The position numbers were made by a program, and so were the translations under genes. DNA of 64,000 nucleotides from Cymbidium sinense (taxonomy: Eukaryota > Streptophyta > Magnoliopsida > Asparagales > Orchidaceae): positions 55,361,352 to 55,425,351 of the forward strand of contig CM038222.1 of NCBI GenBank assembly GCA_021442155.1, written 5' to 3'. Shown here piece after piece: positions 23,401 through 35,700 of this stretch (position 1 is the first letter of the stretch; each line of letters begins with the position of its first letter). A model generated the notes under the pieces. It worked only from the letters and a program-made list of their open reading frames with translations. It searched no databases and was not told the DNA's origin.

Positions 23401-26400
23401 CTTAATGGTTTTAATGAAAACTTAACTAATTATTCATAATTCATTTCAAATTTCTTAGATGCATTTAGTGGGATGATCTCTACCTCCCATAATTTTATTG
23501 GGATTTATTGAAGAGTTAATTAAGAAAATCAATTAATGGATCCTTAATCACTCTCTTTATATAATTAAGCTTAATTAAGCATATGAATAGTGGCCTAATC
23601 TTTTTATTAATTCAATTAAGCCTTGCTTCAGTGAAGAAGAGGTTTATGGAATGGATTTCAAGAATTTTTTCTAAGACATTCCCTAAACACCTTTCCTTCC
23701 TTAATCCAAACTTAATTAAGGCCTAATCCACTAATCACCTACTTAATTAACTTGATAAAATTTTCAAAACATTCTAAAACTTAACCAATTCATCTTGTGT
23801 AGGTACTTAGTTGTTCAATAACCTTAGCAACTTAAGGAAATCAAAATCCAACCCACATGTGTGGGAAGGGTTATGAAAGTACTTAAATTAAACCCTTTAA
23901 CGTAATTAATCACTAATTACGAGCCAATTGCATTAGGCCCTTTCTTTTTTAGGTGCATTGCTGATTTAAATTCCTTGTGTCATTTATGTCATACATTAGC
24001 TCATAATTGTTTGATTAAATATGTTAAAGGGGTATAGATAAGGGGTAATTAATGCACTTAATTCACACCTTAACCAAAACAAAATTATAAAAATCATCTA
24101 ATGGTTCTAAAATTAAACTAAAATAACATACACATGTGGAAAATGGGTTAGGACCAGCAAACCTCTTCACATTTTCTAAATTCAAATCAAACTCAAACAA
24201 AACTAAAAATCTCTTTAAAATAAATTTGATTTGCTTTAAATAATTCTATTCCATAAGATTGTCTTTAGGAATTAATTAGGGTGAATGAATTTACATGATT
24301 TCATCACTTCATTTCTTTCCTAGCAAGCTAAATATGCATGTCATATGAAAATCATGCCTTCATGCCTTTTGAAACTCCAATGAAAAATGAAATGTTTACT
24401 TTATGTCAAATTATAAGTTTTGGCTAAAGTAAGAATATGAATGGCTATTATGACTATTAAATCCAAAATTATTTTTCAAAGCTTATAAATCAAATATTAT
24501 AACTAAAAGGCATGTTACTTATAATTATTTATAAGCTTGCATGTGAGTATAAAATGTGGTATGTAATTCTTGCTCTCTTTCTTAACATAGAATTTTATAG
24601 GATTTGCAAAATGTATAGTCTATTTGAAAAGGACATAACACTTGCTTAAATCCATTCCTATACACTTCTATGTCATGACTCAAGATAGAATTCCTCATCA
24701 CACATATAAACTAAACAATCAAATCAAAATCAAACAAACATAAACTTTTGCATGATTATTTTTCCATGCATGTCCTTTTGTACATGCACATGTATTTAAG
24801 AAAAGTTTAATCTGACAACCCCGCGTGAGGTTTTAAGCTAAGTAGGTCCTTACACCTTGGTAATGGTTCCATACTCACTTATGTTTTTATACTTGTAAAT
24901 GTGCAAATGAAAAATGGATAAAAAAAATCACTCTTTTTCTACTTAACAAAATCATGCATCATGAAGCATCCAAATTTTCTTAACCAACTCTCTTAGCATT
25001 CATCATTAAGGTGCGCTAAATATTTCCATTTGCATGTATAGATATGCTTAGGTCATCCATATGCACATGTTGGAAAAGAAATAAAGTGATGTGTGTGTTG
25101 TGCTAGTATTTCACTTTACTTAATCTTAAAATGTCTTTCTTTTTGAATGGGTTTGTTTAGGGAAAATCTAAACTTAAGATTAATTAAAACACATAATAAA
25201 ACATTCACTAAACAAAAATAAAATATGAATCTACCTTATAAGTTTCTTAAGGTAGAAAAAAAAGAGAAGCTCTCTTCTCTTATACTCTCTTTACAACTTA
25301 GTAATTAATTGCAGAATTCATTCAAACTGAATCGAAATATAAAATAAAATTAACCAAAGCAACTAAAACACTAAAATAAAACCACACTTTAAGTTGAACA
25401 CTTTCACACTTAGAAAATTTCAATCTTAAAGCCTAGCTAAGCATACTACATAAACCTTAAATGGCACACACATTAGGCTAAGTCACCATTTCTAACTTCA
25501 GGTTAGGGCAGTGCATGGTTTGATTTTGCTTTTATTTTGTGATATTTTATTTTAATCTGGATGTTAGGGTGTATATGCATAGACTGAATGATAGGGAAAT
25601 CTTAGTCTAACCATTATCTTTTACAGGGGATCGTGCTTAAGGTGCGATGTAATAAAAATATAACTACTTTTGTTGTGCGGGTGCTTATTCCCCTAAGCAT
25701 AATACAAAATTGGCCATGTGAACTTGGTTACCTATATGTGGGGTGCTAAGTCTAATTTATATATATACATGCTTGGGATTGTATGGTTATTTGGCTAATC
25801 TCTATTTTGTAGGTTTTGGTTAGATTTCATTTTTCCCATTTTCATGTAATTTTACAGTTAGGGTTTTGGAATGATTGTTATGGGGTATTAGGATGAATAT
25901 TGGCCATAAGAAGTGGAGCAACTTTCCAACCAACTAAAAAGAAGAAGAAAAGAAGAAAGAAGAAAGAAGAAATGAAGAATGAAGACCCCATAACAATGAA
26001 TTCCTTCTTGATTGTAATTTATTCATTTATAAGTTGTATAGGTAGAGCTCGGCTTTCTAATTTATTTGGGTTTGGTGTGGAACCCACCATAAATGGCCTT
26101 TTTCTTTTTTTGTTTTATAAATTGATTGATGTTTGTTTAGCTTGTGCATTAAGATGGCATCTTTTCCTAGTTTCTTCCTTGCTTTGATGTATGGCCTAGA
26201 TAATGATTAGGCTCTTAGGAAAATAAATTATATATCCAACTAATCAATTCAAACTACAAAATTAAATAATTCATAATCTCACTTAAAGCTTAGGTCATAA
26301 ATCAAGATAATAGAATTAGCAACCCCTTAGCTAGATGTTGTATTACTTTTCTAACATCATGCATGAAAAGCTTATTATTTCACTCTTGATTGGATCGCTT

Positions 26401-27542
26401 CCACCTTTTCTAGAAACTTGGGTTGATCTTTGATAGCCATGAAGAAAATACACCTCCTTATCTCACTGATTTTGGCCCATAATCTAATTTTTCATGCATT
26501 AGGCATATGAATCCTAAAGCCTGTGTCAAATTGATTGTCTAAAAAACAAAATAATATGATAAAAAAATTTGCATTAGATTTAAGTCATTAAATCATGCAC
26601 TACATGAACTAGTCTCTTAGGATGTTAAAGGACTTAGCCTCTTTCTAAATAAATAATAGCTTAGCTATCTTGCCAAAGCATATGACTTGCCTACATATTT
26701 TAAAATCATAGGAGGAGATAGTTGGTGGCCACCCCCAGGCGGTTGTATGCCAACAGTCATGTGATTTATCCTCTCTTGTGGATGTCAACCAAATACCCAT
26801 TTTTGTCTTAGATTTAGGTCATGCTTTTGGCCCTCACCAAAGCTCCCTAGATTTAGGTTCAGAGGTGCTACTTTATGCTGCCACCCTCACCTCTTTTTCC
26901 ATGATCTTGTATCATGAAATTGTAAGCCCTAACTTTCTAATAAAAATTCAACTCAAATAAATCAATTCAATTTCAAAAATATAAAGTCCAGCCATAAAAT
27001 AATTTTGGATGCTTACTAGGCTTCATAGTATCCTAAGCATCCCCTACTTATCTTCATTTGGCTTCGATAAGAACTCCCTCCTCTTGATCAATCCCACTTA
27101 ACTTTTCTAAAAATAAACCAATCGATTGATAGTCCTACCTTTCAAAATCTTTGGAGATAATGATCATTTTCCTTAATCAAGAGCATTCCTAAGAAATTTT
27201 ATTCCTCATGATGTAATTAATTATAGGGACTTGCTTCTATAGGGAACTTAACGAACCTGATTTAAAATAAACCCTGCTTTATTTTTTCATATAAAGTAGG
27301 GAAAAAATCTCTAGTAAATTCTAAGAAGTCCTTAGAATCCTTATTAAGGTGAGTCCATTATAGGGTGGTGACTTCTATCTCTCAAGATAGTATACCTCTC
27401 CTCAATGTCATACTTGATCACCCTAATAAGAATATTTATAGATCTACGTGGTATCCTGCCAAGGCATTATATATTTCTATTTTCATTTATCCTCCTTTTC
27501 AAAAGGGGATAAATGAAGGCAGAGATATATAATTTCACCACA
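20406..27542 (+). mobile_element. 3' LTR of giant element A, full length (7137 bp)
   Basis: It begins with TGTTGATATC and ends with TTTCACCACA. The start was fixed by comparison with the inverted LTR D, whose outer end (complement of 48033-48044) reads TGTTGATCTCAC; sequence outside that point is unrelated in the two copies. The end was fixed by comparison with 6980 and 32702. Internal order is the same as in the 5' LTR: TTGAC-rich zone about 21340-22200, GC-richer island about 22330-22940, AT-rich body, TATA at 27290-27295. At more than 7 kb it exceeds the usual range of plant LTRs (hundreds of bp to about 5 kb). Confidence 0.85.
27290..27295 (+). promoter_or_regulatory. TATA box of the element A 3' LTR
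   Basis: TATAAA in the context CATATAAAGTAGGG lies about 250 bp before the LTR end and matches the box at 6731 in the 5' LTR. In a 3' LTR it would direct transcription rightward, here into LTR fragment B. Confidence 0.4.
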
Positions 27543-30500
27543 AGGAGTTTGATCAAGACTGAAGCTCCAAAGCACCTATCTTGGTCATTCGAGAGATCTA
27601 CTTCAAATCAAGGCCCAAGCTTCTCAATAGGGCTTCACCTAAACTAGGTGAAGCTACCTCCTTCGATCCCACTGCTGGTCTTGAGCTCTGATGAGGTAAT
27701 TCCTCAAAATTATAAATTTAGAAAAAAGTGATTGGTCTTTTTCAAAGAAAATTTGTATGTCGAGCAATTTTGACCGTTAGATATGTTCTTCTCCTTCCCT
27801 TGATGGTATGAGATCATTTTGGAAGTAATATGAGCTTTTGTGAGCTCAGATCGAATAAAGAAAGTCAGACGGCATCCGCCTTTCTTCGCTCGCAAAAGAG
27901 AAAGATCATGGGCCATCCATTTCGCATGATCGAAATGGACAGTCGAGATTAGATCAAGTTTAAATCCCTGAATTTCTTTTTAAACTACGAGATTAATCGT
28001 GGTCATCTGATCTTAGATCGGATGGTCCACAAGAAAGCACATCCACCGTCGACTGATTCAGCCACGTGATGTAACAACATAAATAACCTAGCCCATCGCA
28101 CCACGTGGAAAGCGTGTTGTGTTAGAGTCATGTGGCACTAATGGGATTAGGGCTTTAATTAGGGTTAATTAATCTATTTTTAAGGCTGAAACTTCTAAAA
28201 TTCATAATTAATAATAAAAAATTATAAAAATTACAAATGAGGGCTTATTTTAAAGATATTTCAACGAAGAATTTAATTAAAGTGTTTCCAATGGATTTTA
28301 AATAGTAAAAATGGCTTAATTATGGTTTAATTAAAAATGTAATTAGCTTAATTACTTCTTAATTAATGGTCCAATTTGTTTCAAACTTTCTAAGGATGTT
28401 TATGGGGATAACCTCTGCCTTCCCTACGTTTCTTGGATTTTACTAGTTGCTTAATTAAAAATTTTGATTAATTAATCCCTAATTACCCTCTTAACTTTAT
28501 TAAAGGGTGATTAAGCATATGAACAATGACTAATTAACTATTTGGACTCCTTAACCACTGTTGAAAAGTAAGGAGACTTAGGGAAGTGGGTTAGATCCTC
28601 CCTCCTAATCCCTTCTCTAATTTTTCCTCTCTTTTCAACAAAAGTCCTAATTATTAATTAATTAACTAATTAGAAACTTAGTTATCTAAACTAAAATCCC
28701 AAACACATCAAGTCATGCTTAAGTTCAGTGGATGGCTTATGGGATTAAGTGAGGACCTCTTTCCCCTACCTTTTCCCTTAAGCTCATCTCATTTCAAGAT
28801 AATTATTAATTTTGGTTAGTCTCTTTTAGGAGAGGTAAATTAAGGGATTAATTGATTTAATTGATTTGAAAATTTTAATTAAATCTAATTTTTCCCTTAA
28901 TCCATCTTGGGCAGAGCTTTAGGTGTTCAATAACCTAAAGAGAGCTAATGAAATTATGGTTAGCTCACAAGTGTGAGAAAACCATAAGAGTAATTAAGTG
29001 AGTTCTTTAAGCTTAATTATTAAATAATTATGAGCTAATTGCATTAGGCCCCTTTCATTTCAAAGGAGCATTGATATTTACTTTTCAATTTGTTTGCATA
29101 TCATATTAGCTCATAATTGTTTAATTAATTACCTTAAGGTAACATAGGTAAGGGTTAATTAATTAATTTAATCATGCTTAACTCAATCAATCCATAAAAT
29201 TAACCTAATTACTTTCCATTAAATCAAATTAATTCACATATAGGGAATGGGGTTAGGAGTAGCAAACATCTTTCTCATACCTTTTTTTTAAATCAAGTTA
29301 AACATAAAATCAAAAGTGGCATTATGAAATTTTAGTTTATTTTAATCTTATTTAATATGATTGTCCTTAGGAATTAATTGGATTGAATGAAGTTATGTCC
29401 TAATGTTCTTTTATTTCTCTCCAATTGTATTAAATGTTGTATGTCACTTGATTCACGCATTCATTCCTTTCCAAAAAAATTAATTAAATGAAATGATTTC
29501 CTTTATGTCAAATTTGCATGTATTGGCTTAATTAAAAATATGTGTGGCTATTATCACTATTAAATCTCAAATGTATTTTCAAAAGTTTATTAATGAAAAA
29601 TAATACATGTTGTGACATTAGCTATACATACATAAGAGGTGCATGTGAATATAAGCTCAATGCATGAAGTGAAGTTCCTTTCTTTCATTTATATGTTGAT
29701 TTGCATAAGTAAGAATGTTAGAAGGTATATTAGTCTGGACATTCCGGGGATGCACAGCTTTAAGTAGCTTCAGGAGGTTCCTACCTCACCCCCCTAGTGC
29801 AAAACAATGGAGACATACCCATTTGATTTCATTCTTATGCATTTTTGACATTAGAATTTGGATAGAGCTTTAATTTATTCACACAAATAAATCAATTAAA
29901 TTCTACTTATGCATGGTTTTTTATTCTTATAGTTGCTTATACATCCGTATGTATTTAAGAATAGTATGTATATTTATTTGGACATTCCGGGGATACGGCT
30001 TTAAGTACCTCCAAGGAGGTTCTTACCTGACTCCCCTGGTGCAAAACAATGGTGATGCACTTACTTAAAATTGTCATAAATTTGAATGTGTATTTATCTA
30101 ATGAATGAAAATACTATTTTCTATAAAACTCATCTATGCGTCCTACATTTAAGTATGTCAAAAATATATTGCATGTATAGATATGTTTAGGACATAATCA
30201 TATGCACGTTATATATGATGGAAAGAAATGAATGAATATGTGTCATGTAATAGTAGTTCATTCTAATTAATTTTAAGAAGCCTCTCTTATCGAATGTGAT
30301 TATTTAAAGTGAACCTAAACTTAGGATTAATTTAAAAATATGTAATAAGCCATTCACTAAAGAAAATTCATTTAATTAATTTACTTTAGATGTGGCTTAA
30401 GGAAGGGATAAAAGAGAGTGATCCTCTCTTTTCTTCTCTTTATAACACTTAGTTGTTAAGTTTAAATCAAGTGAAACAAAAGAAAATATTAAGTAAAACT

Positions 30501-32702
30501 TATAAATCAATTAAATCACTTCAAGTAAAATCATCCTTCAAATTAAATCTTTCTTACAAATAAAATTATAATAAAGCTTAATTAAGGCATACTACACAAG
30601 CCTTAATATACACACTTTAGATTAGGTCACCATTTCTAGCTTTATGTTAGGGCGGTATATGGTTTGATGTATGTTTGGTTTAATGATGTATTATTGTAGA
30701 CTAGATGTTAGGTGTGCTTCGTAGACTAGATGCTAGGTCATGATTAGCCTAATTCTATCTTCTGTAGGAGATTGTGCTTAAGGGGTGCTTAAAAATAAAA
30801 TAAATGCTCTCTTTTATATGTTGCTTAACCCCCTAAGCATAATCTAAGTTAGGACAGAGGGACTTGGTTACCCATGTGCAAGGTGCTAACTCTAAATTAT
30901 ACATATAACAGCTTGGGTTGTATGTTGTGTTTAGGCAACACTTATTTTACAAGTGTAGTTAGATTTACTTTTCCTATTTTTAATATAATCTTGCATTAAG
31001 AATTAAGATTAGTGTTATGGGAGATTAGGATGAGTGATGGCTAAAAGGCTTTGTTTGGGGAGGTCCCCGTGATGCCTTCGAAGTAAGCAAATCCAAACAA
31101 AGAAGTAAAGAAGAGGAAACTTGAAGATATGAAGAGTGAAGAACCCCATAGCATTTATTTATTTGTATTTGTAATTATTCTTTCATATACCGGGTTGTAT
31201 AAGGGTAGAGCTTGACTACCCAATTTTATTTTTGGGTTGTACGGTGGTACCCGACTACACCGGCCTATTATTCTTTTAATTTGGGTTTATAAATTATTTG
31301 ATGCTTTGTTTATGATCGTGCAACATAAATGGCATATATTTTTCTAATTTCTTCATATGTGATGATTTAATGTGTGTCCTGGATCCAATTAAGCTCTTAG
31401 GAAAAAATAAATTTTCTACCCTGACTATAACTCATAACTAAATTTTCTAAATAACTCATAACCTCACATAAATTCTTAGTATTAAATCAGGATAATTAAA
31501 AGATTTAGCAACCTCTTAGCTGGATGTTGTATGCTTAATATCATGCATGTCATCTTGTTTCACTTTTGCTAAGAGAGAGTTTCCATCCTTACACGATAGG
31601 GGAAGACTTGACCTTTGAGTGTCTCCTCTGTGGTAAAAAAATACCTATTTCTTTCTAATTTAGCCAATAACCTTATTTCATCATGCATTTAAACATATAA
31701 AATTTTATAGCTTTTGTCAAAATAAAGAGTCAAAAATCAAATAAAAATTGATAAGATTTGCATTAGACTAAGTCATTACTCATACTACTCATGTTCTAGT
31801 CTCTTAGGGAGTGGGTTTAAGGGCTTTAGTCTCTTTATAATAAAAATAACCTAATCATCTTGCAAAATCATATGACTTGGCCATATGGTTTTAAAATATA
31901 GGATGAGTTAACTGGCTGCCACTCCATGCAATTATAAGTCTAGCAGTCAGGTGGTTTACTCTCTCTGATGGAGGTAAATCATATACCCATCTTCGCTTAG
32001 ATTTAAGACATGATTTGGCCCTCACTAAAGCTCCCTAGGCATAAGGTCTAAGATCGATATTTTCTTCGGGCTACAAGCATAAATCCTCACCTCTTATGTA
32101 TTTTCATAATCTTGTATTGTGGATTATAAGTCCTAATTTTTTAACAAAAATTCAACTCAAATATATATAATTCTCTTTGATTTCAAACATATAAAGCCCA
32201 ACTATAGGATAGATTGGAATGCTCACTAAGCTTTCTAGTATCATGAGCATTCCCTACTCATCTCCCTTTGGATTCGATAATAAGTCTCTTCTTTTCTATC
32301 TATCCCATTTGATTTTCTGACATAAATTTATTGATTGATAGTCTTATCTTTAAAATCTTTGGAGATAAAAATTGTCTACTTTAATCAAGAGTATTCCTAA
32401 AAAATTCATCTTGCTTAGGATGTAATTAACTATAGAGGCATGACCCCATAAGGAACTTTAGAACCTAGTTTAAATAAACCCTACTTTATCATACATGTGA
32501 AGTAGGAGAAAATCTCTGGTATATTTGAAGACTCGTCATGCCTTAAGAGTCCTTATTAGGTGATTAGGTACATTGTAAGATAGTAATTTCTATCTTTTGA
32601 GATAATGCACTATTTCTTGATGTCATACCAGATCACCTCAATAAGTGCACCCTTAGATCTGCGTGGTGTCCCCCATACATATATTTTAAAATAAACACCA
32701 CA
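27543..32702 (+). mobile_element. LTR fragment B of the same giant family, 5'-truncated
   Basis: Immediately after the end of LTR A the sequence re-enters the same family at about LTR offset 2.1-2.4 kb: the conserved region GGTGAAGCTACCTCCTTCG and GATGAGGTAA at 27650-27700 matches 2170-2225. It then runs colinearly to the terminal CACCACA at 32702. It carries two copies of the CTTTAAGTAG-containing block (about 29730-29820 and 29955-30055), where LTR A has one. The simplest reading is that element A inserted into an older LTR, in which case the missing first part of B lies upstream of the window. There is no coding content. Confidence 0.75.
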
Positions 32703-32767
32703 GTGCTGCTAAGAAATTTGCTGGTGCTTACCCAAACTGTGATAAGATCATGGACCAATGTGCCAAC
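32703..32767. other. Short junction segment between LTR fragments B and C
   Basis: About 65 bp follow the end of LTR B (GTGCTGCTAAGAAATTTG onward) before homology to the LTR resumes near CAAACTCCAAAG. It could be a relic of B's internal region just after its LTR, or filler DNA from a deletion joining B to C. It is too short to classify. Confidence 0.4.
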
Positions 32768-35700
32768 TGTCAAACTCCAAAGTAATTATATTTGATTTTC
32801 TCCAAATGCAAATCAACTCCATATGATTGAAACCCATGATCAAAATCCATCAAAATTCCTAAGTCCAAATTTTGCTTTAAGTCCTTAATTTCCCTTAAGG
32901 ACTTATCCAAAATTATGATTCAAAGCTATTCAAACCTTTGAGTTTTTCTCATAATCATGATTCAAACCTATTCTCATTTATATTCACATACATAAATGAA
33001 ATATAAATTCAAATCAAATTCAAAATCAATTCATGAAATTTTTCTTAAATCCTTTAAATTTCCTTTAATGGAATTAACCTAAATCTTGATCAAACCTATT
33101 CAAACCTTTGGGATTTTCTCAAAACTTATTTATATTCTCATTTATATTCACATATATATATGAAATATAAATATAAATCAATCAAATCAAAGGAAAAAAT
33201 TAAAGTTCAATTTAAAATTCCCTTAAATCCTTTAAATTCCCTTTAATGGATTTAACTTAAATATTGATCAAATCATTTCAAACTCAAGGATTTTCTCAAA
33301 ACTTATTTATATTCTCATTTATATTCTCATCTATAAATGAAATATAAATATAAATCAATCCAATCCAATTCAAAAATTAAATTTTAATTTTAAATTTTCC
33401 TTAAGTCCTTTAAATCCTTCCTAATGGACTTAGCCCAAATCATGATTAAACCACTTCAAATCCTTGAAATTTTCTCATGATCCATTTATATTCTCATTTA
33501 TATTCACATATATAAATGAAATATAAATTCAAACAATCAAAACCAATTCAAAAAATCAAACTCAAATCAACTCAAAATCTAATCCAAGCCTTTCAAGTCA
33601 AAATCTTGAACTTAGCCAAAATAATTTCAAATCAATCCAAACTCTTGATTTTCTCTCATGATTCAATCAACCCTACGATCATGAGCTCATATATAAATCC
33701 AAACTTCAATCACTCAATCAAACCCAAGTCCAAAAATCAAGCCAAAACCCCTTCATATTCTTCCTTGAATATGAAATTTTCAAATGGATCAAAACCTATT
33801 TGACTTCAAACCACTTGTAAATGGATTAATATTTCAATCATGAGTCCATATACACGATCAACCAACTTCAAATCAAGCTTTGACCAAGCCATTTGACCCA
33901 CTTAGGCTCACTTGACCCAAAGTGACCTAAAGTACCCTTATAAGCAAATTTTGATCCTAAAAATTAGGTGAACCAAACTCATATCCCTCATCATCATGAT
34001 CAGCAATCATCATATGGGATGATCAATCAATCAAATTGGCTCCAAAAGTCAAACTAGGTTGAGCAGTCAACACTTAACCCAAAATGGAACCTAACATAGC
34101 CAAATTCTGCCATAGGCCAAATTGATTGAAACCATTGATCTAAGTTCACTCATGACTTATGTTTGAACTTGACCATGCCAACATTTGAGCCTAACCTAAT
34201 CTAATTGGCTCACTTGACCCAAGTTGACCCATTTTGACCTAAAGGGTCAAAATGTGTCAAAACTTGATCTAAGCCAAATTGATTGAAACCAATGGATCAA
34301 GTCCATCCCAAATCACTTGTGGAACCTAACCAAAGCCTCAATTGGCCAACTGCCTAACCCAAATGATTAGACCCAACATGACCTAAAGGTGTCATGTTGA
34401 GCCAAAATTGAACTTAACCCAAATTGATAGGAAACAAAGATACCAAACATATGACTAACCAAACCTAAACCCTACCATCGATAGGTCAAATGGGTCAAAT
34501 AGGTCAACTTGACCCATTTCATATGAGGCAAAACAAAATATATACCAAATTGAATCAAACCAAAGCCAACAAAATATTTCAAATGGTCATATAAACTTGA
34601 CCCAACCCTTGGTTTGACCCAATTTGACCTATTGGTCAACTTGACCCAAGTTGACCCATTTTGACCTAAATGGGTCAACATGAGCCAAACCCTATCAAAT
34701 GAATTTTAAATCCAATGAAACTTGGCCAAACCTAGTTTCTCCACATACCCAACATATCCAAAGTGGAAAAATAGCAAAATGACCATCCTACCCCAAAGCC
34801 ATAGAACAAATTTTGGCCTAACCCATGGGTAATTTGGACATACCCTCTTCACTTCCACTTGAGGCTTTCCTAAAGCTCGAGGAGACTTAGTGAGGAGTGG
34901 CACACCCAACCCAATGGATTTGGGTCAGCCCATTTGGTCCCTAGACCAAACCCGACCCTATGATCAAAAAATGAAATTTCAAACTCCCTCTCAAGCTCAA
35001 ATTCAAGCACATGGGAGGTTGGCAATCCACTCCTTGGCTCAAACCGACCATGGGCACACCCCTAACTGATCAAACAACCCTTGGCCTATGATCAATTGGA
35101 TCAAAATGCCATGTCCATTGTCGACCATCCAATCCTTCAAGGGGGAGATATACTCCCCCTAATTCACTTATGTTTTCATTCACTCAAGGTTGATTGGAGG
35201 ATAGGAAGCCAGAGATGCCATTGGAGATTGATCCTAAGCCTCCTAATGCTCTTACCATTTTCCTTTTCTAGGCTTTTGAATAGTGAAAAATAAGGGAGGT
35301 AGAGTGAAATTCCAACTTCTTATACATTCCATTTGAATCCAATTGCTCACACCATCAAAGGGTCAGTTTGCCTGCTCTCTTTGAAGTTCTAAAGGCAAGG
35401 GGATCAGCGAAACTCAAGCAAGGAGGAGTTGGTCCATACATTGATCTACTCAATCTCAAGTGCTCATACTTTTAGCAAGGCTTTATCTCAACCAGACGAA
35501 GCTTCTCTAAGGGAATCGAGCACCGGTGATCACCTCCAATGAGGTATGGGATTTTCTGACCATTAAACTCAATGTGGTGTGGAGCTTTATGGAAGAAATT
35601 TTTACCCTATCAATTTTTTATCATTGAATTTGCCGCTCTCTGTCTTTAGTTGGTGTGGCTTAAATTTGGTTTGATTCCATGCTAGATCTAGCTTGGATCT

